NCBI GenBank assembly: GCA_021229015.1
Contig: CM037780.1
Location: forward strand, 66,508,055-66,572,054
DNA from: Solen grandis
Lineage: Eukaryota; Mollusca; Bivalvia; Adapedonta; Solenidae
Direction: 5' to 3'
Length of the DNA: 64,000 nucleotides
A program made the translations under genes and the position numbers. Below are positions 23,314-32,300 of the stretch, in pieces (the first letter of the stretch is position 1; each line of letters opens with the position of its first letter). The notes below the pieces were generated by a model that was given only the letters and a program-made list of their open reading frames with translations, did not search any database and was not told the origin of the DNA.

Positions 23314-23604
23314 ATGAGCTTTACCGACTCAATACGCATCATGGCTAATGGACTAGTATATTATGATAAAAGACTAGAGACCTTTGACACCAATCCAAAA
23401 CAAATGGTTCCAAACAAATATGAGTTGGCTAAAGCCGGTTTCTATTACACTGGAACAGCGGATAAAGTGGTTTGTTTTAGGTGTGGTATTATTTTAAAAG
23501 ACTGGGAAAGACATGATAATGCCATGATCGAACACGAAAAATGGTCACCTGACTGTGAGTATATAAATATGGTGGGGGTACCAGGCATGGATGTTATTGG
23601 ATAA
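23314..23604 (+). CDS. single-BIR, IAP-like protein
   Basis: ATG 23314 opens 96 residues, almost entirely one BIR domain: RLETFDTNP (residues 20-28), AKAGFYYTGTADKVVCFRCG (39-58) and DWERHDNAMIEHEKWSPDC (63-81). Zinc ligands Cys54, Cys57, His74 and Cys81 have the exact C-x2-C-x16-H-x6-C spacing, and the Gly and Trp positions of the fold are present. There is no RING domain, so it cannot act as a ubiquitin ligase by itself. BIR proteins of viruses and animals bind caspases or IAP antagonists. An anti-apoptotic role for the element in its host cell is inferred. The frame is intact. A captured cellular gene is the likely origin. Confidence 0.85.
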   Translation: MSFTDSIRIMANGLVYYDKRLETFDTNPKQMVPNKYELAKAGFYYTGTADKVVCFRCGIILKDWERHDNAMIEHEKWSPDCEYINMVGVPGMDVIG

Positions 23605-23614
23605 ACATCACCGA

Positions 23615-23646
23615 CCAATCAGAATGGACTTGAATATCATAAATAG
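23615..23646 (+). promoter_or_regulatory. CCAAT/TATA-like promoter of the small-protein/TBP unit
   Basis: CCAATCAG at 23615-23622 followed by AATGGACTTGAATAT and CATAAATAG at 23639-23647. This is nearly the same string as the PC4 promoter, with a weaker TATA element. Confidence 0.6.
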
Positions 23647-23672
23647 ATTTTACAGTCCTGCATACTGTCAGT

Positions 23673-23819
23673 ATGTTTGGGCTCATGTACATATTATATT
23701 GGTGTATAGATGAAATGATCTGGTGGTTGACTTTACGAAGACTTAGACGAGAAAAAAGGCTTAAGGCAGCCAGATTCATTAAAATATTAGAACAATTTGA
23801 ACCCGCCCGAGGTAGATAA
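23673..23819 (+). CDS. small basic membrane protein, coupled to TBP
   Basis: ATG 23673 opens 48 residues. The N-terminal half is hydrophobic (FGLMYILYWCIDEMIWWLTL) and suits one membrane helix; the rest is strongly basic (RRLRREKRLKAARF), predicting a cytosolic tail. Its stop and the TBP start overlap as TAATG at 23817-23821. It lies right behind a promoter-like element, so it would be the first cistron of the TBP message. I do not recognise a family. It could instead be a short upstream ORF that tunes TBP translation. Confidence 0.5.
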   Translation: MFGLMYILYWCIDEMIWWLTLRRLRREKRLKAARFIKILEQFEPARGR

Positions 23820-24328
23820 TGATTAACAACATCGTCTTGTATACAGACCTAAATTGTGCTATCAACCTAACAGAACTGACATTAAAATGTTCTAATATCA
23901 TCTATAACCCGAAAACATTTTCTGGTGCTCAATGGAAAAGTAAAAAGATGGGTGGTCATTGTATGCTGTTTTCAAATGGAAAAATGATTGTGAATGGAAA
24001 AACCAAAACTGTGAAGGAAGCAAAATTACGTGTGAGACGTTACGCTCGTGTATTACAGAAGATTGGATGGCCAGTTCAGATAGGACATATCTACGTCAAG
24101 ACTATATCCGCCTCATTCAAAGTAGAAGAACCTTTAGACTTGACACATATTGTGAGACACTACCAAGGAAGCTACGAACAGGGACGATTTCCAGCCGCCA
24201 TGTTTATTAAAGACTCTGTACATTTTACATGTTTCCACTCTGGTAGTGTTCTTATGACTGGAATAAAATTTGAGAAACAATTGTATGATGTATGTTTACC
24301 TGTACTTATCGAAATACCATTATTGTAA
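23819..24328 (+). CDS. TATA-binding protein homologue encoded by the Polinton
   Basis: ATG 23819 opens 169 intact residues that cover both direct repeats of the TBP saddle and nothing else. Repeat 1 (about residues 2-83) has NNIV...LNC, NPKTF (F34), MLFSNGKMIVNGK (F51) and RRYARVLQKIGWP. Repeat 2 (about 84-169) has SYEQGRFPAAMF (F124) and FTCFHSGSVLMTGIK (F139), then a C-terminal helix. The four phenylalanines that TBP wedges into TATA DNA are all present. There is no long N-terminal extension of the animal TBP kind. TBP nucleates Pol II initiation on TATA boxes; here it may direct host polymerase to the element's own promoters. It follows the small membrane protein with a TAATG overlap. The annotation as TBP rests on motifs and order and is secure; promoter choice is inference. 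Confidence 0.92.
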   Translation: MINNIVLYTDLNCAINLTELTLKCSNIIYNPKTFSGAQWKSKKMGGHCMLFSNGKMIVNGKTKTVKEAKLRVRRYARVLQKIGWPVQIGHIYVKTISASFKVEEPLDLTHIVRHYQGSYEQGRFPAAMFIKDSVHFTCFHSGSVLMTGIKFEKQLYDVCLPVLIEIPLL

Positions 24329-24477
24329 AGTGTGTTTGGGGGACCACCCTAATCCTCAACATACTATATTCAGCGGGGTCAATAAAATGTGAAATTGAAA
24401 TTTTGTGTTGTTATTTATGAAGATAAAGAAAGAAAAACAAACAAATAAATCTTATTTTTACTCATTTTATTTCATAT
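24329..24477. terminator. convergence zone with polyadenylation signal
   Basis: AATAAA at 24381-24386 lies about 50 nt after the TBP stop and would serve the plus-strand unit. On the minus strand the protease frame ends at 24478. This is where the two transcription blocks of the element meet. Confidence 0.55.
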
Positions 24478-24840
24478 TTACACAAAACGATTCACAAGTC
24501 GTTCATTATAGATCAGATAAAAAGTGTCAAAAGATTTTAAAATACGTTTCATACTCCAACCGTGCCATCGGTGGACCACATAAAAGATACAAAAATGTCC
24601 ACATGTCACTGTTCCATCCATCTGTACTCGTTTATTATTATAAATGTAATAACGTCCATGGTTCAGTAACACATCTTTAAACCGTCTATGGTAATAGTCA
24701 GGAGGGTGACCAAAGAAATCGAAAAACTCTGCTGGTCATCTCAAAGGAAAGTAGAAGGCACGAGGTAACTTGTCTGCCGGTACAACACCACCAAAATGTC
24801 TCAAATGTCTCAATCGATAGTTCAACTGTTCTGTATTCAT
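24478..24840 (-). pseudogene. adenain-like (Ulp1-fold) maturation protease, broken
   Basis: ATG 24840 opens a frame stopped by TGA at 24738-24736 and continuing in the same frame to 24478. The C-terminal part has PAEFFDFFGHPPDYYHRRF and the Cys-box CGHFCIFYVVHRWHGWSM, a hallmark of Polinton/adenovirus-type proteases that cleave capsid precursors. At about 120 residues it is shorter than expected. The segment that should carry the catalytic His (a His-Trp motif) is missing between the N-terminal part and PAEFF, so an internal deletion is likely in addition to the stop. It overlaps the expected end of the major capsid gene by ATGA at 24840-24837. Confidence 0.8.
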
Positions 24841-26087
24841 GATTCCAACGTCACGTTTCTACTGGCATCAATTCGTGAGCGCTGGAAACCGAGCATAGAC
24901 AATAACTGTACAGCTTTCTGGCAGAGCCTCAGAAAATTTGAGTTCCAAACGCGTATGCGCTCTCTGTGACAGTCGATCATTCAAGTCTCCTTCTGGCCTG
25001 AACACGTATAAGCAAGATCCACTCTTTAAATCGTTTCTAGACAAATGATGATGTCTTTCAAAATTATCCGCATATATTCTCTGGTAGGCTTCTACATAGT
25101 TGTCACTCTTATAAACTGGTTGTAAAGGTACCGAGGGTGTAGACTGACTATCCAAAAGAATCCCGCGTAGTTACAATTGAAATGTTGAAAGTTGAATGGG
25201 TTCTTGGTGAATTTTCCGTGTACCGCTGAGGAAGACACGAGTCCCACAATCAACTGTCTCGGAACGTCACCTTGAAACAGGTCATCGGTAATGAATGAAT
25301 ATTGTCTGCTGGGTACGGCATAGGTTTTTATCACCGATTTTGTATAGGGATACAATGCCTCTGAGTTATTGAGCGTTTTGGCCTGACCAATAATCAGTTC
25401 AGGATCGACTTTTACCATAGCCACTTTTATACTCGTTTCTTGAATCACTAACTTATAGGCTTCCGTGTCAGTATCAGCGGCGAGTCTAAATACGTCTTCA
25501 TTTTGCCACTATTTGATATTGACAGGTACTCCATTCAACAGTAACCTGTCTTGTTGGCACATGTCTACATGAAGGCGTCCAATGACATCAAACGTTTTAC
25601 TTAGGACCATCCATTTAGATCTCTTATACAATCCGTTATTCGCACCTGATGGATTGGTGACATCTGCAGCATCATCATCGTCTTGCATAAACCCCACACA
25701 CTCCAAATCGTGGTGTGTAGGATTACCCATCAGTAAATCTAAGTAAGCTTTATACACGTAATTGTTACCCACTTCATTGGTGGGGTTTTGTTGTACATTG
25801 AGATCGATTTGTGAAAACATGGTGTGTAAGATGTTGTTGGTGACACCCACTGGAGCATCTTTTTCTAAGTTGGTTCCGCCTGACTTGACAATCTTGAATT
25901 TCAAATGAAGAAATGTATTTGACAGATCGATGTAAGCAGTGGAAGTTCCAGGTATGTTAAATTCAATTGCCGCGCCCTAAGTGAGTTGATTAAATGGTCT
26001 ATATGTCAGCCATTCTGTTTTCTGTGACCCTACATAGACTTCCGGTGGTTGAAACAAAGCCAACTTGTCACCGTATATATTTTCCAT
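24837..26087 (-). pseudogene. major capsid (hexon-like double jelly-roll) protein, broken
   Basis: Starts at ATG 26087, sharing its A with the stop of the minor capsid gene (TAATG). Coding-like sequence runs to an expected stop at 24839-24837, about 417 codons. Conserved-looking parts include LALFQPPEVYVGS, VTNNILHTMFSQIDLNVQQN, LYKRSKWMVLSKTFDVIGRL, PRQLIVGLVSSSAVHGKFTK and NPFNFQHFNCNYAG. Lesions: a TAG near 25979, a TAG near 25507, and a departure from frame near 25150 that is corrected before the end. The call rests on its place between minor capsid and protease plus general resemblance to Polinton hexon-like proteins. A structure prediction would confirm the double jelly roll. Confidence 0.75.
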
Positions 26088-26743
26088 TATGATAGTTGAT
26101 CTTTCCTTTTAGGATAGGGTGAAGACTTGATCTTCTTTTTGGTTTGTTTTCGAGGTGAGGACCTGCCTTTATAAACTTCCTTCAACTCTGATTTTGCCAG
26201 TTCGACAGCCTGTGCTACAGGAGTAACAAATTGAATGGTAGGTTCTTTAGACGTGCTACCAGTCTGTATTTTTTCTACCACATAGTGTCCTTTGTGATTA
26301 GGACGTAGTTTTCCCTCGGACATGAGACGAAAATGATGATCCCATCTTCGTAAGTGAAGTACGCAACGTATAATAGTTTTATTTGGTTCTAATCGCGTCA
26401 ACTCTTCTTCCCTTATAAAGATTCGAATTCAATCAATGTGAGTTTTCTTTGCAGGTATGTAGTAGTAGGGCACAGTATATTCAAAATGTTTCTTTTTTTT
26501 CTCAATACATAATCGTCGCAAACAGGATATCATCGTGTTTTCAACATAAGATTCTTGACACAAATCGGTACACACATACAATGTATCTGTTTTGATCTTT
26601 GATTCAATTTCAGTCAGAGCACATTCCCACTGGCCTTCTAACGTATACGATCTTGGTAATTCTATGGTAAAGTCTGTAGAGTTATTGTATGGATGTTCTT
26701 CCTTGGAGTCGTCGCTGGATAGAAACAGGTAAATGTTGTCCAT
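26087..26743 (-). pseudogene. minor capsid (penton-like) protein, one in-frame stop
   Basis: ATG 26743 opens with NIYLFLSSDDSKEEHPYNNS, TDFTIELPRSYTLEGQWECA, LTEI. This Ser-rich start, DFTxxLP and GxWxxAL pattern is typical of Polinton minor capsid/penton proteins. A TGA at about 26428-26426 interrupts, and the same frame continues to a TAA at 26089-26087, giving about 218 codons. The C-terminal 30 residues are very basic (SPRKQTKKKIKSSPYPKRK), suiting contact with DNA or the capsid interior. A TATAAGGG lies 37 nt before the start. The stop overlaps the major capsid ATG as TAATG. Confidence 0.75.
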
Positions 26744-27197
26744 CTTGTTGAGTTAGATGAATACTGGTCTGGCCCTTATAGGTTTTCAATGTTTTCCAGT
26801 AGGTTCGCGCTTCGGAAATTGCTTCGTCAATACGATGGGTCAATTGTTTCAAAGCCAGCCACTGATGTAATTCCAGTTGTATACCAAAAGTTGTCACTGT
26901 CCCATTGATAAAGTGTCGTATATCTAGGAAAATGTGTCCATTTTGATTACACAAAGTGCCATAGACATTACTCTGAAGAGGGTATTGTTTGACATAAACG
27001 CATGCAGTATGATTGAGATTCGGTTTGATCTTTGAGACTGCTGGGTGATGATTGACGGGTAAACTGATTAAGACAATACCAGGTACGGTACACACTAATG
27101 TCATGATGACAACGAATATCCTTGTCATAACCCTGAAACGGTCTTTTACTTGATCATCTCCTTCCAGACATTCCCAAATTAAAGTATGACTCGTCAT
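26682..27197 (-). CDS. membrane-anchored PC4-like protein
   Basis: ATG 27197 opens 171 residues. Residues about 22-48 (RVMTRIFVVIMTLVCTVPGI plus VLISLPV) form one hydrophobic anchor after a short charged N-terminus. Residues about 65-125 resemble a PC4 domain: VYVKQYPLQSN, then NQNGHIFLDIRHFINGTVTT, FGIQLELHQWLALKQL and RIDEAI. PC4 normally works on DNA in the nucleus, so a PC4 fold behind a membrane anchor is odd. The fold may have been reused in the virion. The C-terminus overlaps the minor capsid gene by 62 nt in another frame and may be read-through after a frameshift. It has its own TATAAGGG 34 nt upstream. Confidence 0.65.
   Translation of the reverse strand: MTSHTLIWECLEGDDQVKDRFRVMTRIFVVIMTLVCTVPGIVLISLPVNHHPAVSKIKPNLNHTACVYVKQYPLQSNVYGTLCNQNGHIFLDIRHFINGTVTTFGIQLELHQWLALKQLTHRIDEAISEARTYWKTLKTYKGQTSIHLTQQDGQHLPVSIQRRLQGRTSIQ
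26773..26780 (-). promoter_or_regulatory. TATAAGGG promoter of the capsid/protease unit
   Basis: TATAAGGG on the minus strand; its first base lies 37 nt before the minor capsid ATG. Same octamer and nearly the same spacing as 27224-27231 and 29084-29091. Confidence 0.65.
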
Positions 27198-27223
27198 GGT
27201 TAATTGTTCATGGTCATAACCTT

Positions 27224-27231
27224 CCCTTATA
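27224..27231 (-). promoter_or_regulatory. TATAAGGG promoter of the membrane PC4-like gene
   Basis: TATAAGGG, first base 34 nt before the ATG at 27197. Confidence 0.65.
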
Positions 27232-27233
27232 AA

Positions 27234-28346
27234 CTATAACGCGTGACATCTTTTTTCAGGAATCCACGAATCATATTTCTTTGGCCAGTGAAGCCAGCGA
27301 ACAAGTACTTCCTTTTGTTTGCGACGCGTTCGTTTCTTCAGCACTTTTTCGATATGATATTCAGTGTTTTCATCCACATTCACCGTTTGTAATTCGGGTT
27401 CATAAAATGTTCCATCTATGACCTCACTATCCCACGCTTCCAGTCTATACACGTTTAAATCTTCTCTTTTATAACGTGACTTAACTTTAAAGAGCTCCCC
27501 GATCCACTTTTGAGAATATTCTCGATCAAATACACCTCTGACGTGTGATATACGTACTATTTGACCAAGTTTAAACTTGTATCTTTTCTTTTTGGTTTCT
27601 TTTTTGATTTCTTTCTTTTGACTTTTCTGTCTTAATAAGTATTGTTGTAGTCTGCTTTCGCTTTCGTTGACTTTATTCACAGATGCAGGCGCTTCACCCA
27701 GACTTCGATGTACAGTATGATTGTAGCTGGTGACCAAGTCCTGTAATTTGTCTAAATACTTTTTACTTCGCGTTTTCAGCATACGTCGAAACAGTTTGTG
27801 TTTAATCGTCTTGATGACACATTCCGCATAGTTGGCTTTAGTTTCATTTTGTGTCACAATATGGTGAATGTTCATTCCCTTCAAAAAATTGGTCACCTCT
27901 TTGTTTTTAAATTCTTTTCCTGTATCAGAACGTATAGTCTAAGGTTTTCTGTGACCCTATAATATCTTTTCTAAAGCCTGTATCACTTCCGATCCCATTT
28001 TTGTTTTGAGGAGTTGACACCAGGTATATCTGGAAAATACATCAATGACCACCAGAACGTACTTGTAGTTGTCATTCTCCTTAGACAGAGAAAGTAAATC
28101 CATAAGATCCATGTCCCATAAATGGTCAAATCTCTGAACAACAACTCGAGTCCGTGGAAAGTGTCTTCTAGCTGCACGTGCGAGGGAATATGATTCTTGG
28201 TCTTGTAGCCATTTTCGGACCCTGTATCGTCCAACTTTGAATTTTCCTTCCGATTTAACGACTTTGTACAGTTTTTCTACACCGGCAAAACTAGCAGGAT
28301 GTTTTGGATCAAAGTAAATAGATGCTAAGTACTCTTTCCAGTCCAT
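27234..28346 (-). pseudogene. Polinton integrase (DDE, chromodomain), one frameshift
   Basis: The best start is ATG 28346 (MDWKEYLASIYFDPKHPASF), which overlaps the stop of the upstream gene as TAATG; an in-frame ATG at 28373 is an alternative. An HTH/zinc-like N-terminal region leads to the catalytic core: WDMDLMDL (first Asp), VVIDVFSRYTW, DTGKEF (second Asp) and ANYAECVIKTIKHKL (Glu). The frame shifts once at about 27920, between the first and second catalytic parts. The C-terminus is basic and ends in a chromodomain-like EYHIEKVLKKRTRRKQKEVL followed by VRWLHWPKKYDSWIP. It would insert the element and create the 6-bp duplication. About 370 codons, a normal size. The chromodomain suggests targeting to histone marks, as in other Polintons. 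Confidence 0.9.
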
Positions 28347-28804
28347 TATATGTGGATCCACTTTTTCCGCCATGTCATTTTCTTTTCAACAGGCTGACCA
28401 GGTGGCCTTAATGGTGTGTCACGCTTAACAATAAGCGAGATGGGTAAATGTATCTCTTTAAGACCCTCATTAAATTCTCTAGACCCAACAGGCGTGAAAT
28501 GTTTATGTTGATATTGTGTACCTTTCATCAAATCCACAATATGAGATCCAGGTATTGTAGTCCCTTTATAAACGAGTTCACCTCTGTCGTTCCGTAGTAA
28601 TGTACGCCCGGGATCACGAATTATATAAGTAAGTATGGCTTTTGCCTTTTGTTGATATCGTTTGGGTAATACGTCTACTATAGCTTCAGCAGTCGAGCCA
28701 ATTGGTGAATTTGAGGTTTCCGACTGTGTTGTTGTCTGCTTGTGGTCTAACAATCGTTGATATTTGTCATATGGTATCAGAATCGATTTTTGTATATTCT
28801 TCAT
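28346..28804 (-). CDS. conserved Polinton-type protein of unknown function
   Basis: ATG 28804 opens 152 residues. The start, ILIPYDKYQRLLDHKQ, and the region VDVLPKRYQQKAKAILTYII followed by RDPGRTLLRNDRGELVYKG match a type of protein I know only as a frequent Polinton companion without assigned role. It is soluble and Lys/Arg-rich. Its start overlaps the previous stop (ATGA at 28804-28801) and its stop overlaps the integrase start (TAATG at 28348-28344), so it is the middle cistron of a three-gene unit. The frame is intact. Confidence 0.65.
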   Translation of the reverse strand: MKNIQKSILIPYDKYQRLLDHKQTTTQSETSNSPIGSTAEAIVDVLPKRYQQKAKAILTYIIRDPGRTLLRNDRGELVYKGTTIPGSHIVDLMKGTQYQHKHFTPVGSREFNEGLKEIHLPISLIVKRDTPLRPPGQPVEKKMTWRKKWIHI

Positions 28805-29058
28805 TTTATAAAATCACGCAGGGCGGGCTCTATGGATTTCAACAGTTGGGCAATGACTGCTCCTTCTTGTTTCTTGAGTTTTGGTTTATGCGACGGTGTG
28901 ATTGGAAGTACGCTTTGGAGTAAATTAACTACCACTTGAGTCAACGCTCTCAACTGATCGTTGGTAACGGTATCCAAAAGTTGTTTTCTTTGTTGTTTAG
29001 ATGTGGTATGCATCAAGAGCTGTAAATAGCTCCAATGTTTTTTGACGAGACGATTCAT
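28801..29058 (-). CDS. small basic Polinton-type protein of unknown function
   Basis: ATG 29058 opens 85 residues, first cistron of a unit with the next ORF and integrase. The sequence (NRLVKKHWSYLQLLMHTTSK, then QRKQLLDTVTNDQLRALTQV, then LPITPSHKPKLKKQEGA) is helical and basic. Small proteins of this look are common in Polintons and have been compared with adenovirus core or membrane-active minor proteins; I cannot verify that here. TATAAGGG lies 33 nt upstream. The frame is intact. Confidence 0.65.
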   Translation of the reverse strand: MNRLVKKHWSYLQLLMHTTSKQQRKQLLDTVTNDQLRALTQVVVNLLQSVLPITPSHKPKLKKQEGAVIAQLLKSIEPALRDFIK

Positions 29059-29083
29059 CTTTATTATATCAGATCAAGACCTC

Positions 29084-29091
29084 CCCTTATA
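29084..29091 (-). promoter_or_regulatory. TATAAGGG promoter of the small protein/ORF/integrase unit
   Basis: TATAAGGG, first base 33 nt before the ATG at 29058. The TAA stop of the upstream gene lies inside the motif (29089-29087). Confidence 0.65.
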
Positions 29092-29290
29092 ACCTTATGT
29101 AGACAATTGGATCTTCCCCAGGAAACACGTTTGTTCTCATTCTGTATTTGTCTTCCCCCATGGGCGTCAAGTCCAAAACTAGATATCCATGGCTATCTTT
29201 TGTAGCGTCTTCATAAGCTTCAAATAATGTATTAGCTTTGCCTGGAAACATTTGTCGTCCTAATGTCATAATCTGAGACATTCCACGCAT
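29087..29290 (-). CDS. small Polinton-type protein between polB and the integrase unit
   Basis: From ATG 29290, 67 residues (MRGMSQIMTLGRQMFPGKAN, TLFEAYEDATKDSHGYLVLD, LTPMGEDKYRMRTNVFPGED, PIVYIRL). The same frame is open upstream to about 29390 and still looks coding (FQQGKSARTIALNSWYTVLF), so the natural start was probably upstream and is lost or non-ATG in this copy. I recognise it only as a type of small conserved Polinton protein. It probably shares the polB transcript, since no TATA box is seen before it. Confidence 0.55.
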   Translation of the reverse strand: MRGMSQIMTLGRQMFPGKANTLFEAYEDATKDSHGYLVLDLTPMGEDKYRMRTNVFPGEDPIVYIRL

Positions 29291-29395
29291 ATTTCTGAAA
29301 AGTACCGTATACCAACTGTTTAAAGCAATGGTCCTAGCCGATTTTCCTTGTTGAAATAGATTTTGAGAGATAGATAGATAAACAAAGCTGTCAAC

Positions 29396-32300
29396 TCAAA
29401 AACCATAAGGTACAGTGCCAAAAGTGTCAAATCGTCTACGTTTTGTGAACACCATTTGGTAATTTTTCTTTTCTTCTCTATTATATAAAGTTCTTTTCCT
29501 TTGTCTCGACATATTTTACTGGGATTGGTCACAATAATTTGGGATGTACTTTTGGGATCTGTTCCTATCTGTTTCACGCCCTCAAAATTAATAAGTTTAC
29601 TATTGGTATAATTCAGTGTGAATCCTCTCACTTTACATGTTTCTTTGTTCTTGTTAGTTTTGTACGCATAATGCTTTGGCCCTCCAGACACAAACTCTAC
29701 AATGTAATCTCCTCCACCCAACTCGTCCGTCAATTCACCAAAGTAGTCCCCAAGAGGAGGATCGTATTCACCGGGTCTACTGACATAAATAACACTGTCT
29801 GTGTCATAATACAGAACGCGTCTGTCGAGTGGTTCGAGCACACTGTACAGTTTGAGTCTAGCCCAACATGTCGTGAAGGTGGCCAGATAGATATTGGTCT
29901 TATTGTCTTCGGGTTGACAGTCCTGTTTTTATATCCATTCAATCAGTATGGTTTCATTAGATAATATGTGAATAACTGGAAGAACAAATTGGCCTGACTT
30001 TCGTGAAAGAACTCAGTCTGACGCATATTGAGTCTCTGACCAAATTTTCCCCAGAAACTATTGAGGCATAACTTGGCCAGAGCTCTTAACCCTGGGGGTT
30101 TTTTTTCTCAATCTTTTCCCGATCCAATGAAACACTCTCTTTCTCAAAGTATTGTTGAATATATGTCATAGCCAGTCAGGGGAACCACTCGCCTCCTGTT
30201 TAAACTTTAAAAATGTGTCAATATATTTGGCGAATAGCCCCCCCCCCCCCTTTCTCTGGTTTTCGGGTCATATTGAGTCGATTCCTTCCAGTGGTATATT
30301 TCGTATATTTTCCTAATTGTGTAACCTAATCCAGCCGCCGTCTGAATCTCCGGTGTACACCAAGTACCAGTCAACACCCTTTCATCATCGGAACAATTAC
30401 ATGAGTCACGATTCTCGGTATCCGCACAGGTTCTACATAAAGGGAATTTCAATTTACCATTTGATCTATACGGGAGGACTGGATGATACAGCCCTCGAGG
30501 TGGTAAGATCTTGACTTTGGCAATACCGAAATAATCATTCATGTCCCCGAAATCATTGGTTATTATTACAGGGTAACCTACGGGATACCGACAATACTTG
30601 TTGACCCAAGGATACAAGCTCGTGAAATCCACATATTTGATTTTCTCATTATCTTTAATTTGATAGTAAAGTTGACTGCCATTGGTGCGACCACCGAAGA
30701 AACTCTCTCCTGGGTTTAGTCTGTCTGTCATGTCCAACTGCTGAATGAATGATTTAAGTATATTGTTTTGATTCTTTTCTTTTAAACACTCATGGTCCCA
30801 AAGAAAAACATACTTCATTCCTAAACTTTCAATATGAGCTTTCTTTTTCATAGTTAACGCATACAATTCGTTCAATGATTGGTGTGTGAGTGGATGGCAT
30901 GTCTCTTCACGATCCTCTGAGAAACAAACGGGGCAACCATGAAACACACAGCCGTGATATTCATAAGCCGTATTTGTTTCTTTACAGTACCCGTCTAATT
31001 TATATCGGGTACCAGGATCTTTTTCTGGCCATCATTCAACGCATGCTGAATGCAAACATTGCCAAGACACGCCCTCCACTCTAACCATTCAATGGACACT
31101 TTACTAAATTGATCCTTGTAGCCACTGGGAGGAATCTTCGCAATGGGTGACCGTACAAAATCTTTTTTCGTAATGGTCAACTTCTCCTCTTCCACCCATT
31201 CATCATTCTCAACACATAAAGTTTACCATCCACACGTTTGGCAGGGATCCATTCAGTTTCGTCACTGTCCAATTGAACTTTCCATTCTTCGTCTAAAAAT
31301 TTAGATCTGAAAATGTTCATACGTACAGACGCTATGGTGACGGAATTGAAGGGATCAACGGCGCCCACCCATTTCTTTTCTACTTTCCCTTTATCATTCA
31401 CCTCCTCCACTTCTTCACCCGTCGCATGCATCAACAGGACTCTAAATTTTAAGCATGCTTCTCGCAAAATCGACACATCACTTCGACAGTATTCTAGCAT
31501 TTCTTTTCTAAAATTAATGGTCTGGTTCACTCTTTCACTCAACCACGCATGCAGCTCATTTCTTTCTGTCTCACTCATAAACATTTCTCCATAACATTTC
31601 GCTTCAGGGTAGGGTCCTACATAAGTTTGATTTTCGTTCGCATTAAAAAAATGTGGGAACCATCCTTTCTTCAATTCTTTCAATCCAAACGCTTTGGGTA
31701 ATTGTGACAATTTCATGGGTAAAAAGTTGAGACTGTCAATTACCTTGATATGTACATCTCGCTCCACTGTCATATGCATAATTTTTGACCCACAGTAAAT
31801 AATTTTATCGGGTCGTAGAGAATGATCAATGAGGTATTCCAAAAGAAAATAATCATCGTAGCCCTTCATGTTATGCGCAAAAACTTTAAAATATGCGTGA
31901 TGATCAGAGAATAACCACTTTCCAAATTTCTCAGCGGTTTCCGGTTCTTCCAATGTGACTTCCCGAAACCCACATGTATCTGGACAAGGCCCCTCATCTT
32001 CGTTTTCATAGAGGTCGGTTTTGTCACATTTGTCGAACCGGGTACCGCATGCTTTACATTTGGACTCGGGTGTCAATTCCTTATTTATACAGTTTGGGCA
32101 AACAGTATGCACCACGACAAAATTTGGACGGTGGGTGGCTTTCCCGCAATGATTAAATTTCTTCCCCCTTGTCTTCGTTACTTCAGGGGTACATCGTTTA
32201 AGCTTTGCCCAACTCACACCGATCGCCCTCGCCATACATAATTGGTCATTATTCTCGATGGTGACAACAGATTTTTTCAAGTGAAGGGAGTTTTTCTCTC

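Noticed and set aside
22012..24328. Selection as the reason that most plus-strand Polinton genes are intact
   Set aside because: These frames total only about 1.3 kb; at the lesion rate of the minus strand (about one per 600 bp), finding none is not surprising.
24478..24672. Plus-strand open frame at 24405-24680 as a gene
   Set aside because: It is antisense to the protease Cys-box sequence, which is the recognisable one.
26411..26420. TATAAGGG-like motif as a promoter for a separate gene at 26401-26087
   Set aside because: It lies inside the minor capsid reading frame; the sequence at 26401-26087 is the in-frame continuation after a nonsense codon, so the match is coincidental.
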